Source of the DNA: Cristatella mucedo
Lineage: Eukaryota; Bryozoa; Phylactolaemata; Cristatellidae
DNA length: 64,000 bases
Reading direction: 5' to 3'
Assembly (NCBI GenBank): GCA_009760855.2
Contig: WPIO01000146.1
Span: forward strand, 684,001 to 748,000
The notes under the pieces were generated by a model. It had not been told where the DNA came from and searched no databases. It was given only the letters and a program-made list of their open reading frames with translations. Both the position numbers and the translations under genes were made by a program. Below, in pieces: positions 33,166 to 44,180 of the stretch (within the stretch, counting starts at the first letter, position 1; every line of letters starts with the position of its first letter).

Positions 33166-33854
33166 TTTGTCTAGCGTTTCCTTAGGTATGCTGAATCTTT
33201 GCTTAGTACAGCTAAACGAATTTGAAAGTTTACTCCTTGCACATTACATCTCACGATTTTATAATAATAGGAACATCTAAGTAATTTTATATTGCTCTCG
33301 GAGAACTGAGACTCAGTCTAGGCTCTTGCTAGAAGGTGTATAGAAAGTTTTACCTATTTGGTTACGCTGTTTTTACAACCTATCTTAAGTCCCTAGATAC
33401 AATTCGAGGTTTCCGATGGTCCTATATAAATTGATAATAACATTTTTTTATTGATACAAGAATATACTGATGGGTTTCATCCACTCTGGAATAAGTTAGT
33501 TACTATTTATAATTGTTTGGAATATTTATAAATGAATACTCTTACTGAGAATTCGTGGCAGCTCTTTGAATCAATATATTCGTCATTTTTGTTGTATCAG
33601 CGTATGTTTACAATCAGTGCTCTGGATCAGCTTCTCAGTTAAATGAGCTTCAGATAGTTACTCGACAGAATTTATTAAATCAGGCGGAAAGATAGAGGAA
33701 CTCCACCTACCGCCGTTCCGACGATGGCATATGGTTTTAGACTTTTATAAATCACCATCCGTACCTCTATCAAGCTACGAAGACAAATTAGGTGTTATGC
33801 AGGAGAATTTGGAATAGCCAGATTAAAGCCAAAGTGGCTGTCGTTGTGATTTCG
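33166..33854. other. Unassigned AT-rich stretch
   Basis: Nothing recognised. A weak LINE-B hairpin remnant may lie near 33270-33320 (ATTGCTCTCGGAGAACTGAG), too diverged to call. Confidence 0.35.
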
Positions 33855-34560
33855 GTAATAATAAAAATACTAATAGTAACGCACTTGATAAAGCACCATC
33901 GGAGAACTCATTCTCTTTCGAGGCGCTTTACACTTGCTCCCAAAGGAAACGCTAGTAAATGGTGAGTAATATCATGCTTCATAAACAGTATACATAACAA
34001 AGTTAGGGTGACATGCGAAGGGTCAGCATGCAAATTTGCTTAGTGGCAGCATGCTTAGTGTCAGCATGCATAAGCAAACGAAGGACAAATCACAGGGACC
34101 CACTAAATGTTGTCCTAAATAGGTGCTTTAAAGTTCTTTAGGTGTGGTCAGGTCAGGGGATGGTGTGGCGAAATTCATGAGTGAGTTCCAGGCTTTGGCA
34201 GCATTCGAAGCGAATTTTCGGTCTAGAAAAGTATTTGAAGTTCGCAGGAGTTATTGGTAAACAGTTGGATTCCGAAAAGTGGATGGTACTATGCTTGGTC
34301 TGGTGGGGGAGCAGATCTGAGAGGCAGTCTGAAGCCACAGAATGAAGTGACCAAAAAGTAAGCTACAAAACCTTGAAGTCGATCCATCGCTTGACTGGTA
34401 GCCAGTGTTGGTCATTGAGAACTAGTGTGGTGTGGCAACTGCGACGCCCACGACAGACCAGCCTAGCCTCTAATTTTTGCACTAGGTGTTTACGCCTGAT
34501 TGCACATGTCGGTAGGCCAGCAAGCAGCGAGTTACAGACGTCAAGACGGGATGTAGCACA
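33855..34560 (-). mobile_element. LINE-B copy B14
   Basis: The minus-strand 3' tail and hairpin are at 33860-33930, then the 3' UTR with the CATGCTGACCCT-type block and the end of the coding region to about 34555, where it breaks off before SKLVHAF. Confidence 0.85.
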
Positions 34561-34787
34561 CTCACTTCATCTGAAACAACGAAGAGAAAATGAGGAGCTG
34601 AGCTTAGACAAAATAGCAGCCGATATAGTGAGTAACAGGTCGGGTTGGCTGCAACTACCAGCTGCAGTAGGTAACTTAATATTTCGTTAGCTAAGACGGA
34701 AAGAAAATGCAATAATCTTGTGGTCTGAGTATATGCAGGTCGGTACAGCTCCTTCCTTAAACAGCTATCAGGAGCATCACCGGTGGT

Positions 34788-35005
34788 GCATAGCTGTGGT
34801 CCGCCTGTGGTGTGGTTTGGAAAGGCCGGTAACCACAGTCAGATGGTGGACTCACCATCGGGGTCGGCCAAAACAGCCGTGGGCGAGGAGGGGGATTGAG
34901 TGGGGAGAGAGGGGCGAGTGAAGTCGTGCTCCCTCTGCTCTGTAGTAGAATAAACTTGGTGTTGGTTCTGTGCGGGCGTTCTTCGAGCAAGGCACATCGA
35001 AGCAC
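34788..35005 (+). repeat. Possible LTR-like segment
   Basis: A GC-richer segment beginning near TGTGGTCCGCCTGTGG holds an AATAAA at about 34949, roughly 55 bases from an end at GAAGCA. This layout is like solo LTR-2 (35642-35934). I could not find a target duplication, so the ends are guesses. Confidence 0.25.
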
Positions 35006-35641
35006 AAATCTAGCCTAAACAAAACTAAGGAGCTACTTTAATTAGGGCGGCTTTACAAACAAACTAATATCATTATTATAACAGCTTAAGTATTTACCTT
35101 GTCTTGTGAAAGACCCTTGGCCTAGACTCATGCATGAATAGTAAAACTGCCTAAAAATACGAATGCGGAAGTATCTGGGTTAGTTATTTACTACCAGGAG
35201 GACATGCAGTGTTAGAATGTTAAATGAGAGTGAAGTTTGTTGCAATCACCGACTCACATAGAACAAAGGTACTAATATTAATGATGAATTTGATATAGTA
35301 CCTTCATAGAACTCAGTCAATTTCTATGTGCTTTACAAATGCTGCAATAGGTGCAGGGGCAATGGTTAGTGGTAGCAGGCTCACTAAACGACAAAACTAT
35401 CATGGTTAGGAGTGAAATGCAGATGGTCAGCATGCTATTATGGTTACTGAATTGTATTTACTTAATTTTATTACTGGCAGAGTGCACAGTGTCAAAAAAA
35501 ATCATCACAATAAGGAGGAAGCAAAGCGACAGCTAAATGCTGTGAAAAATAGGCCCGGTTTTAGTTTCTTTCAAAATGTGTCATAGTCAGACGTCCTTAC
35601 TCAAGTCGGGAGTCAGTTCTTGGCTTTTGGGCCCTAGGTAC

Positions 35642-35934
35642 TGTGGTTTGTGGTTCTCCATGCATGGCTCAGATAGCTGGGCTCCCAGGCACACGGCAAG
35701 CCAGGCAGACTCGTAGTGGCCTAGGGACAGGCCAGTGCACGGCTGTGGTCTGACGGCTGTGATTTATCCACAGGTCGGCTTTGCCCTACCGCCGACTGAC
35801 AGGAGGAGTTATTGGGGGAGTCTCGTGGGAGAAGGGGCACAGAGAAACTGTGAGCCCTTGGGCTCGGTGCGTTGGAATAAACTGTTGATGATGGGCATCG
35901 GCTGGCTTTCTGCAGTGCCGAAAAACCAACTACA
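35642..35934 (+). mobile_element. Solo LTR-2 (293 bp) inserted in LINE-B
   Basis: It begins TGTGGTTTGTGG and ends CCAACTACA, with the 5-base duplication GGTAC on both sides (35637-35641 and 35935-35939). It interrupts LINE-B sequence that reads GGCTTTGGGAGCATACG in other copies. AATAAA at 35876-35881, 58 bases from the end, fits the R region of an LTR in plus orientation. No internal domain remains. It shows no similarity to solo LTR-1 beyond the ends. Confidence 0.8.
35876..35881 (+). promoter_or_regulatory. Polyadenylation signal AATAAA in solo LTR-2
   Basis: This canonical hexamer sits at the expected place in a short LTR and supports the plus orientation of the element. Confidence 0.5.
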
Positions 35935-37480
35935 GGTACTAGGGGCGGGACCTCCAAACGGTTTGAGGTTTGTACGAGGTATAGGTAAACGGCTAGATTC
36001 CGGAAAGCAGGATGTACGAAGCTTCTAGTCATAGGGAAATAGATCTGTCATAGAGCCTTTGGCAAAAGATTCCCGGGAGCTGAAAGTTAGTGACAGAACA
36101 TTAGAGTAAACTTTTTGCTTGATAGGGAGATAGCAGGCATCGGCTAGATTGTATAGCGCCCTAAGAAAACTGATTCTCTTTCTTGGAACTTTACAGATGC
36201 TGTTTTGAAAGTATTAGCAAATGATTAGTGGGAATGTAGTACAATCGTTTTATAGCACGAGAGTCCGGCAAGCACATATCTCCCGTTTTTAGTTCCTAAA
36301 AACCACAGTGATTAGGCATTACTTACTCTAAAGAGCCTTCTATTGGGCATTCAAATTATATATGACTTTTCCGTGCAGGCACTGTCACCTAAGGAATTCA
36401 TGATGCGATGGGGCTACTGCGATGCTCATGGCAGACAAGCCAAGCTGCCGACCATTGCACTAGCTATAAGTGCCTGAGTGCCAATGCTCGTAGTCCAGCA
36501 AACAGTGAGTGACAGAAGCCAAGAAAAGTTGTAACAAATGGATGGCCCAAATTCAATTTGGTATCCCTGTCTAAGAAATCCCAAATTATAGAAAATAGTA
36601 TGCAGTTTAAAGTAGGCAGACTTTACTGTGGCTGTGATGTGGTCGTCTAATGAAAAGTCACGTAGGCACATGACACCTAGATTTCATGCTAATTCAGCCT
36701 GAGATATTTTGGCTCTGCTAATTTCAGCACGAGTCTGTCCAATTTCTGAGTCACACTCGATCTCCCATAAAAAGTGAGTTTGCTTTATCATCATTCCATT
36801 TGCTAAGTAATTCTGCCATCAATTTTGGATGTTGTCAATACATGCAGCAAGGTAGTTGAGATAATTAGTATACCTGCTAGATGACTGGGAGGGACCGAAG
36901 CAAAAGTTCAACTAAGTGTCATCCACATAAAAGTGTTAGCTTATATGGTTTTTGGCATTCACACTGGCAAGAGGGAGAGGATGATCCGTGAAAAATTATC
37001 ACCAAACTCGGAACCTTGTCAGACATTGGGCTAATATTTTAGAGGTTCTCCGGATTATCGTCGTCCATTCACATCACTACTCCGGAGTCCCTCGCCGAGA
37101 TAGGCCCTGAAGAACTACATTACAGGGCCAGTGATTCCCCGGCGAGATGCGAAGCGCTCAAGAAGTACTTATTGATCAATAGTGTCAAAGGCTACGAAAG
37201 ATTCAAAAAAGCATGCTGAGATACTCTACCCATGTCCATATTCCTAAGTAGGTCGTTTCAAATCCGAAACAAGGCCAACTAAGTGGAGTGATTGGTTTTA
37301 AATGTTGACTGGAACTTACTAGCACTGTTCCAAGTTACTATATCTGACTTCAGGTGGTCAGCCAAGGACACGTTACAGTGTCTTTGATAGTAATGGTAGA
37401 AGGTAGACTGGGTAGAAGTTGGTCAAGTCGTCTTGGTGTAGTGTTGCATTTTGACTACAGGCTTTTTGAAAGGTGCTTGG

Positions 37481-37879
37481 GCCTTAATCAAGACTAATTA
37501 CAAAGTTGTGATATTCCTTATCCACGGCAGCAGCATATCGATGCATCGTAGACTCAGGTCAGTGGGAAGAAGATCAATAGACTAGTTGTCTTCTTATATC
37601 GGGATTTGAACTTCAGGACGAGGTCTCCTGTGTTCTATTCGCAGCCAAGTTTAACGCCTTGAAAGTGTAAGTGTTCTCCAGCGGCCCTTTATCATGAGTA
37701 TTATTATTAATATCAATGTTATCTTTACTAGTAACTTGCTTGAATGTAGATATTAATGTAGATCGACCTACAGCATTCCAGGAGGGATACTGCTATCTTA
37801 ATGATGGACTCCATGATCCTGTTTATCTGCTAGACAAACAAGCGATATCACAGGGACGTCTGCGTGTCAGTACTGCTGT
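37481..37879. other. Unassigned stretch
   Basis: It contains an ATTATTATTAATATC run near 37700. The long plus frame starting at 37716 continues into SINE-2 and is not a gene. Confidence 0.35.
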
Positions 37880-38070
37880 AGACCTAATTTCGGCTATACA
37901 CTGTGCAGAACTTCGCGACCTCGGTCCCGAGGTCGTGGGTTCGATTCCTGTGGTGGGCGATCCTTTATTGCCACTGCAAGCAGTGGTTATAGCCGTAAAG
38001 GCTCTTCGGTCGCTACAAAAAGAGGCTGTTAAATCAGCTAGGATTTTTTTAAGCCGGGCCGTTGGCATCC
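37880..38070 (+). repeat. SINE-2 copy a, best preserved
   Basis: It carries GAGGTCGTGGGTTCGATTCC, a near-perfect polymerase III B box (GGTTCGATTCC), with the downstream body CTTTATTGCCACTGCAAGCA, ATAGCCGTAAAGGCTCTTCG and a T-rich end. Copies at 32772 and 56415 share body and order. A box A is not clear. The start is uncertain because the A-box side is poorly conserved between copies. Confidence 0.72.
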
Positions 38071-38370
38071 AGTACTAGCAGTGCTTATCCCGACCAAGGT
38101 TAGGTTAATGTATGAATGACGGAGATTATTGTGTAGTGCCACATGGTCCATGCGAAGTGCCTGAATAAAGATTCGTTTCTCTTAGGGCACCACATTTAGT
38201 CTGATGATGGTAGAGCAGTGGCTCGGACACACCCTGGATAGATATTCTGCTAACCCGTAGGTGAAAAGTGTGCAAACGTTGGATGTATCATCAGGAAGGC
38301 CGTTGCATAGCTGTGGTCAGTTTTTTATGTGGCTGAGATGCAGGCTGGTGTTGTTTCTCCCACTAACCTG
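38071..38370. other. Unassigned stretch upstream of the Ig exons
   Basis: Nothing recognised; it may hold intron sequence of the Ig receptor gene. Confidence 0.3.
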
Positions 38371-38503
38371 CTAGTGAACCGATATTGGATGTATTATTCG
38401 GGTGGGGCAGTGCTCAGATGTGGTCAAGGATTGGGACTTGATTGGACAAAAGGGGTGAAAGGAGTCATGTTTCCATCTGATCCAGGCTTGCAGAAACATA
38501 CTG
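38371..38503 (+). CDS. Possible exon preceding Ig domain 1
   Basis: In one frame this stretch reads SGGAVLRCGQGLGLDWTKGV, which resembles the B and C strands of an Ig domain: a cysteine, then a tryptophan followed by T-K, as in nephrin/kirre-type first domains. A donor CTG/GTGATG at 38503 would leave phase 1, exactly what the acceptor at 38680 needs. The second cysteine of an Ig fold is missing and the upstream acceptor is not clear. The exon is possible but unproven. It may also be chance. Confidence 0.3.
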
Positions 38504-38679
38504 GTGATGTTTGTCGTCGGCCGGCGTTTCTGTTCTGCGTGTAAATCATGCTTCTCTATGTAAACCAACTTTATTTATTTAATTTGTGAAGCTGTAATTG
38601 ACCTCGGATGTGCCTGCACTGTACTGCTGTCCGGTGACCTGTAATCCGTATCAATCACTGCTTTTGCATCTAAATGAAG

Positions 38680-38979
38680 ATTCTCCGGGTGGCCCAAAAA
38701 TAGTGCCACAACATCTGGTCTTCAACGACACTGACGAAATGGTAATTATCTGCACTGCACTCGGAGGCCGTCCAGCGGCGTGGCTCATCTTGCAACTGTT
38801 CACGAACAACCATCAATTACTGTCAATCCCTAGTACTAAATCAATCAATGCAACCGGCTGGAACACTGCCAAAATTAAAACAACAGCTTCAGTGAACTGG
38901 CACGGAGCTGCTCTCAGCTGTGCAGTTGTCAACCACCAGCTGCCTGGAATGTCAGAAACCAGGAACGTTTTTATTAACT
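38680..38979 (+). CDS. Ig-like domain exon 1 (C2/CD80-like) of a membrane receptor
   Basis: A 300-nt exon with phase-1 borders on both sides encodes one Ig domain of about 100 residues. It begins SPGGPKIVPQHLVFNDTDEM, then has B-strand IICTALGGRP with the first cysteine, and ends WHGAALSCAVVNHQLPG followed by SETRNVFIN. The spacing and the G-x-x-L-x-C-x-V-x-N pattern fit C2-set domains of the CD80/nectin/kirre kind. The donor ACT/GTAAGT is excellent; the acceptor AATGAAG/AT is fair. Spliced to 44181 it gives the linker FIN-Y-IHLKHP, a typical join of adjacent Ig domains. It acts, by inference, as part of an extracellular binding region. It was open to 38598 upstream, but the start there is an intronic continuation. 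Confidence 0.72.
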
Positions 38980-39380
38980 GTAAGTGATAGGCCCGGAGCC
39001 TTCGGTTATTTTATCAGTCACTTGTAGCATGGCGGATCTCAACTTGGCATTCTAAATATAAATTTTCAGAGTCTAGCCTTCCTCGATCTATGTATACCAC
39101 TCTCTTAAATATTTATAATACCGATTTTATTATCGGTGAGCTGCTTTGGACCGGTGGTTAAGAAGCTTGATCCAAACCAGGTAAGGCTGAATGCTGTTAC
39201 GTTTTGAAGACCTAGGGCTGGAGCAACGTGGCATATGTGGAGCACTTCAATGGAGATTGGGTTTTCTAAGTGGGCTATGCAATTGCATATATATTATATG
39301 CATATCACGACATACATTTATCAAAAAAATATCTCTAGGAATAAAAAAAAGTCACTGGTAGTAAGCAAGTTTTCTTCAAG

Positions 39381-39571
39381 TGTTAGGGCACAACTCGGCA
39401 GCTCTAATGTCACCAAACGTTAGCAAAAGCATGATAAACAGAGTGGTACGTGCTTGTTGCGGCTGGCTACAAAACGATCCAAACACTCGATTCACTTTAA
39501 ATAGCAACATGGGAGGGAAATACGTGATGCTGCCAAACGGAGAATCGGAGCCAATCTGGCGCATAATTACC
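39381..39571 (+). CDS. Possible alternative exon ending in a stop
   Basis: TTTCTTCAAG could be an acceptor, and the frame then starts in phase 1, matching the donor of Ig exon 1. The 63 residues include RFTLNSN and KYVMLPNGES, which faintly recall the middle of an Ig domain, and end at a stop. Use would give a protein without a membrane anchor. This is weak: there is no clear Ig cysteine pair, and open frames of this length occur by chance. Confidence 0.2.
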
Positions 39572-40614
39572 TGATTTTTATCAAAATTTTGTAAATTTAA
39601 AGGTGGTAAGACCAGTATAGTAGTTTTGTGGGGACAACTGGTCTCTGGTTAAACAAGGTTTAATATTGGAACTTTTCCTATTAAAAAAAAATAGTTATAA
39701 AAGGAATGCCACATTTTTGTGGTTGACAGACGACCGAAACCTGGGTTTAAGCATTATTCTGAAAGCCCTATTTAAACGGCATCGATACCCCGTCCATGTA
39801 GGATTTGTCTCCCTCACAGCACACTTGATATTTTCTAAATACTAATGTGACGATGGGGATACAAATAGGCACAAATAGCAAGGGCAACTATATCCATCTC
39901 TTGATGCAACCATAGCTGTTGTGATGATCTTTTGATAACCTGCAGAGGTCAAGGTCATTTTATTTCCTGGATCAAAAGAATGGGGCTTAATTTAAAATCA
40001 TCAGGCATTACACCATGCAGTGTAGAAACAGGCTAAAATTCCTAAAAAGAAATGCTGGACTGAGTTTTTACAGAAACCGTATCTGAAACTGAATAATAAA
40101 ATTATTTGAAAATGTCAACTGTGCATGCATATGCAAAAAATACAAGTTAAATGCCATTTGAAGACGTGTGCAGCTGTACTCGCAATGCCTATTGTCATTA
40201 AAATCTGGGCAACCTTAGAACTCTTTAAGGCTAGCACATAATCCAAAGTTCACATCACTAGCTTAAAAATTTGTCATTCTGTATAATTTCGTCGTTTAAA
40301 AGAAAATTCTTGGGAAACCAACTTTGAAGACAACAGAAGATTTTAAAATATGCAAACGATCAATCAACCCAACACGAGAATTACTAGATTCACTGTCATA
40401 CAGCTTTGAAGCATATACCAAGGAGGTAAAAACCTAAAGTTTCACGTCAACGAGATAATTATCAGCAATTATGCGACATTTGCTCGTCATCAGGTCAGCA
40501 TTGTGACAGAATGTGTCAGATTTCAAAAACGAGCTAGCATTCAAAACTTTGAGAAAGCCAGACAGGATGCTTGCTCCGTCATTTTATGAAGCTCCTCAAG
40601 ATTGATCGATTATT
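39572..40614. other. Intron stretch, nothing recognised
   Basis: AT-rich, without open frames or repeats of the families seen elsewhere. Confidence 0.4.
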
Positions 40615-40760
40615 CATTTCTTTTGCTTTTTCAAGCGTTATTTTACTTACCATTCAATTGCATTTCACTTTACAGCAAATGTAAAGCGCCTAGAGAGAGA
40701 TTAAGTTCTCTGAGGGCGCTTTATCAAGTGAATTATTATTATTAATATTATTGTGCTCAG
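40615..40760 (+). mobile_element. LINE-B 3' end fragment B16
   Basis: It contains CATTCAATTGCATTTCAC, the perfect hairpin AAAGCGCC...GGCGCTTT and an ATTATTATTAATATTATTG tail. It lies in the intron between the two Ig exons. Confidence 0.9.
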
Positions 40761-41204
40761 GCGAAATCTTAGGTGGAACGGTCAAGGTCTTTCAACTGCA
40801 ATAAAGCTGCCATTACTAAAACAGAATTTTCGAAGTTGTGGTTTGCTACCAAGTGTATAAAATAGATGTCTTTGGGTTTATCCTCCTACTCTAGTGACAT
40901 TAGGCCTCGTTTCTAATGCTACGGCCTCCAATGGTCGGAGAATTCAGAGGCCACCGAAGAATAACGTGCAAGCATAAGTGCATAAACATTAGTAGGTAAA
41001 TAATTAGCTCTGTTTTCCATCTTAAGCTATCAAAACCGTAGTTCAAAACTGCCTACCTTTTAAATAGTAGCGATATAACCTTTCGAAAATGTAGACCAGG
41101 CCGCACTATTGCAGGAGAGCTAGTGTAAGCTATATCATGAAATGAAGTTTGGTTGGTAAACTCGAAACACTTTGTGCTGTAGCATTTAAGCCTCGGACCG
41201 CGGG
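40761..41204. other. Intron stretch, nothing recognised
   Basis: No feature supported. Confidence 0.4.
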
Positions 41205-41835
41205 CCCTTACAGCCCCAGCAAAGCTGTGTAACTAGGCTTGTCTGTCGTGAGCTGTTTTGTTGCCAAAGCACATCACTTCTCACAGAGCTGCTCTAGCTC
41301 CGAGTCAAGCAACACATTGAGCTCAATGTTTTTTCACTCACTTTTAGGTACCTTTATTCTTTGGCTTCAGCATACCTATCTGATCTACTCCCCTCCAGGC
41401 TTAGCATTGTACCATCCACTTTTCGGAATCTAACTGTTTACCCTTACCTCGTACAAACTCAAGTTTTATGGAGACCATGCCTTTAGTTCGTATACCCCTA
41501 AAGAATGGAACTCACTTCCGACTTGTGTCAAGGCACATGCTGACTTGTCCAAATTTAAAAGAAACTGAAGACACATCTATTTATCACAGCATTTTAGTTG
41601 GTCTCTATGATTCGTCCTTTATGTGCCCAAGTGAGGTGACCCTCATGGTGCCACTAATCAAAGGTGCATGCTGACCCTGTGCATGCCAGCCCTAACCTTT
41701 TTATTCTTGTGGTTTAGTGAGCATACTATCTCTAACCATTCGATCGTGCTTCCTTTTCAGCAAATGCAAAGTGCCTAGAAAGTAATGGAGTTCTCTGAAG
41801 GTGCTTTATTTAAGGCATGGATATTATTAATATTG
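41205..41835 (+). mobile_element. LINE-B copy B17, 3' third
   Basis: It runs from the QNSAARLVC-type block (CTAGGCTTGTCTGTCGTGAG) through the end of the coding region, 3' UTR, wobble-paired hairpin AAAGTGCC...GGTGCTTT and ATTATTAATATTG tail. Confidence 0.87.
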
Positions 41836-42720
41836 TTATTGGTTAATGGCAGATGCTTTGAATTTAGATTGTTTATTGAGGCTGGCTGGTTTATACCATT
41901 GGAGTTAAAAGCAAGAGAAAGCCTATGCACTGCACCATGAAACAAACAAGAACACGGTTTCATATTCTGCGGAAACAAGACGATAGTTGCACGAAGCCTG
42001 CTATAGAACGGTGCCATTGGAGGCCCGTGCATTAGATTGTGGATGCGCAATTGCACGAACCTTTGAGAATAAAAACTCAACACTGCTTTTGAAAAGTGAA
42101 ATTAACACCTCATTTGGCGATCCAAATTGTGGAAATTGTTACTGGGTCGCTGTTTAAATCTGTAAATATGCCAGCTGACTTGGCAACTAGAGGCCAGACC
42201 ACGACAATGCGTAACCCAAATTGCAGTAAATTGTGTCATTAAAACTTTAACAACTTTCGATATATTTTGAAATGAACACTTGTGTATGCTGGCTATTATT
42301 GTGTAAATGACGGCTGTAACTTAGTGTGCATTCTACTCATTATATGTGTTGAGCGTTGGAAGAGATTTGGATCCCAGAGGGCCCTAAATAGAACATATAT
42401 GCTTGTTAATTTATCAGTACCATCACTATTCAAGCGATCGGAATTGGTGTGCTTGAAACATCAACAACATAACTCAGAACAGGCCTAAGTGGATATTTCC
42501 TTCAAGAAGTGACTAAACAATTTTTAAGTAAATTGTAAGCTGGCATTAAAGATAATGTGACCTTGGATGATTATAATTAATGTAGTTTGTTGATTCTCAT
42601 ATTAAATATGCTAACAATGAATATTTATTTGAACAGCATTCCTCAAGTAAAAACTTTGCTGGTACGCTACGTCCTGTGTGCTTCCTTTCGGAATAACAGG
42701 TACTGCTCTAACGCATGCAG
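41836..42720. other. Intron stretch, nothing firm
   Basis: An AT-rich stretch with short open frames on both strands lacking recognised domains. Confidence 0.35.
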
Positions 42721-42879
42721 GTTAGAGGACGACAGCTGGAACAGGATAGTTATGAAGACAGCTCGTACCTGAGCACAAAAGCCCACATCAATTACCAAGA
42801 TAAGTCTATTTTACAGGAGCGGACGGTTAGAGGTGGTCAACAGCAACGGTTCCTGGCTTTAAGGTCAATTCAACTGTAA
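42721..42879 (+). CDS. Possible tyrosine-rich terminal exon
   Basis: After CGCATGCAG there is an ATG-less open frame of 52 codons ending in TAA at 42877. It contains QDSYEDSSYLSTKAHINYQD, a hydrophilic run with three tyrosines, like a cytoplasmic tail. The phase-0 start does not match the exons I place around it, so it would need other partners. It may be an old tail exon, an alternative terminal exon or chance. Confidence 0.22.
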   Translation, partial: VRGRQLEQDSYEDSSYLSTKAHINYQDKSILQERTVRGGQQQRFLALRSIQL

Positions 42880-43044
42880 ATCAAATGAAATGTCAGATCT
42901 CATATCAATGCCGACTCCGGAATCACAACTGTCTGTATATGTCATGGCGTTGGCGTACATGCGACCTCAACCTTACAATGTCGTATATTTGGTTTATAGC
43001 CCTCACAATTCAGAAACCTCTATTACTGTCTTTATCGGGCTTAT

Positions 43045-43302
43045 TTATGTATCTCCATCTGTCACTCCACAAAGTCATAAATACCATGTGGGTGTTACGC
43101 AGAAGAGTTTTGTATAGCTCACTCACAGCCTAAGCGGCTTTCGGTACGCATTCAGTAGCCAAAAGACTTCGTCTCACGCAACAAAGAGAAAGTGGGAAGC
43201 ATAGCAGAGTCAGGAGAGCAGTTGAGGTAGTGAGTAGCGCAGAAGTATCAGCTCAGGACCGCTGAAAAGGATGTGCCATAGTCGGCACTAGGAGAGTAGT
43301 TT
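43045..43302 (-). mobile_element. LINE-A 3' UTR fragment A9
   Basis: The minus-strand 3' UTR is well preserved: GACGAAGTCTTTTGGCTACTG, GAAAGCCGCTTAGGCTGTGA, hairpin arms, and terminal GATGGAGATACATAAATAAG. It is an insertion in the Ig1-Ig2 intron. Confidence 0.9.
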
Positions 43303-44180
43303 AACTGCTAAGTTCGGCTCAGCACGTCTAATTAGCGGTACTAGCTCTATAAGCTGCATCGATGATCCTGAGACAGCCTGGAAATCTCGCGCGAATGGAC
43401 TCCTGTGTTTGTAGAAAGCTTAGTTTAATGTAATTTGTCTTGGTATCTGGCTCTCAAAAGCTAAAAGTACGAAGTAGCTGATACAGACGAGTGTTTTATT
43501 TATCAGACTCGAAGCCTAAACCACTTTTGGTAAGCATGTGATTGCTATCAGACCTAATCTCACTAAGCGTTGAGAAAGTTACCAGCAAAGCCGAGTTAGG
43601 ACGGCTCTTGAAGAGGTGAGCAGCACGAAAGTAACATATCGGAATCGCTAAAACGGTTGTTCAGAGTGTGCCGAGAAATAATTTGCTTCACCATTGGGTT
43701 TTCATATTTTTTCATGCAAAATTCTCTATATGTTACATTTCTGTTGCAGCCTTTGATAAACAACTTGTTATAATCCTGATAATGGATTCTGACTGTGGAT
43801 GGCTAAGTCATGGGATTAAATACAGCTAGTGGTGGCACGTTGATGCATTGGTTGTAGTAACAGGCAATCCGGCCTAGGCAGAAATATATAGCTGGGATGA
43901 AATAGGCGATATTGGGCACCAAAAAACAGTGTGCATCACTTTTAAACATACATTCACTAAGTGGTAATTAGTCTCCTCGCACATCTGCAAGGCCACCAAA
44001 CAATATAATCAGATCATCACTAGATATACATGAAGTGACGTCAACAACAAAAATCGCTTTTTCAATAGGTGTGGTTAAGATTTTCTAAGTAGTTCAATGA
44101 TTACTCCTTTTTAGATTGTATTAGAAGATTATAAAATAGCTTTGCATATCAGCTGAGATCTATTTTTCCATACTTTGCAG
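43303..44180. other. Intron stretch before Ig exon 2
   Basis: Nothing is recognised except the splice acceptor at its end, TTTTTCCATACTTTGCAG, a strong polypyrimidine-AG signal. Confidence 0.5.

Larger units (their letters stand above)
35270..37480 (-). mobile_element. LINE-B copies B15, nested, with solo LTR-2 inside
   Basis: The first minus-strand copy has its 3' end at 35275-35345 and runs to about 36130, broken by solo LTR-2. A second minus 3' hairpin (GTATAGCGCCCTAAGAAAAC) lies at 36150-36215 and its body continues, diverged, through about 36370-37480. Recognisable blocks in the body include the VKSAYF-like region at 36600 and ADDTQ-distal to motif A sequence near 37000-37250. No frame longer than about 80 codons survives. 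Confidence 0.78.

Noticed and set aside
37716-38078. A 120-codon plus-strand protein
   Set aside because: Most of the frame runs through SINE-2 copy a, and the residues just translate the B-box region and body of the repeat.
34788-38320. The shared word TGCATAGCTGTGGTC at 34788 and 38306 as two copies of one LTR
   Set aside because: Similarity does not extend beyond the word on either side.
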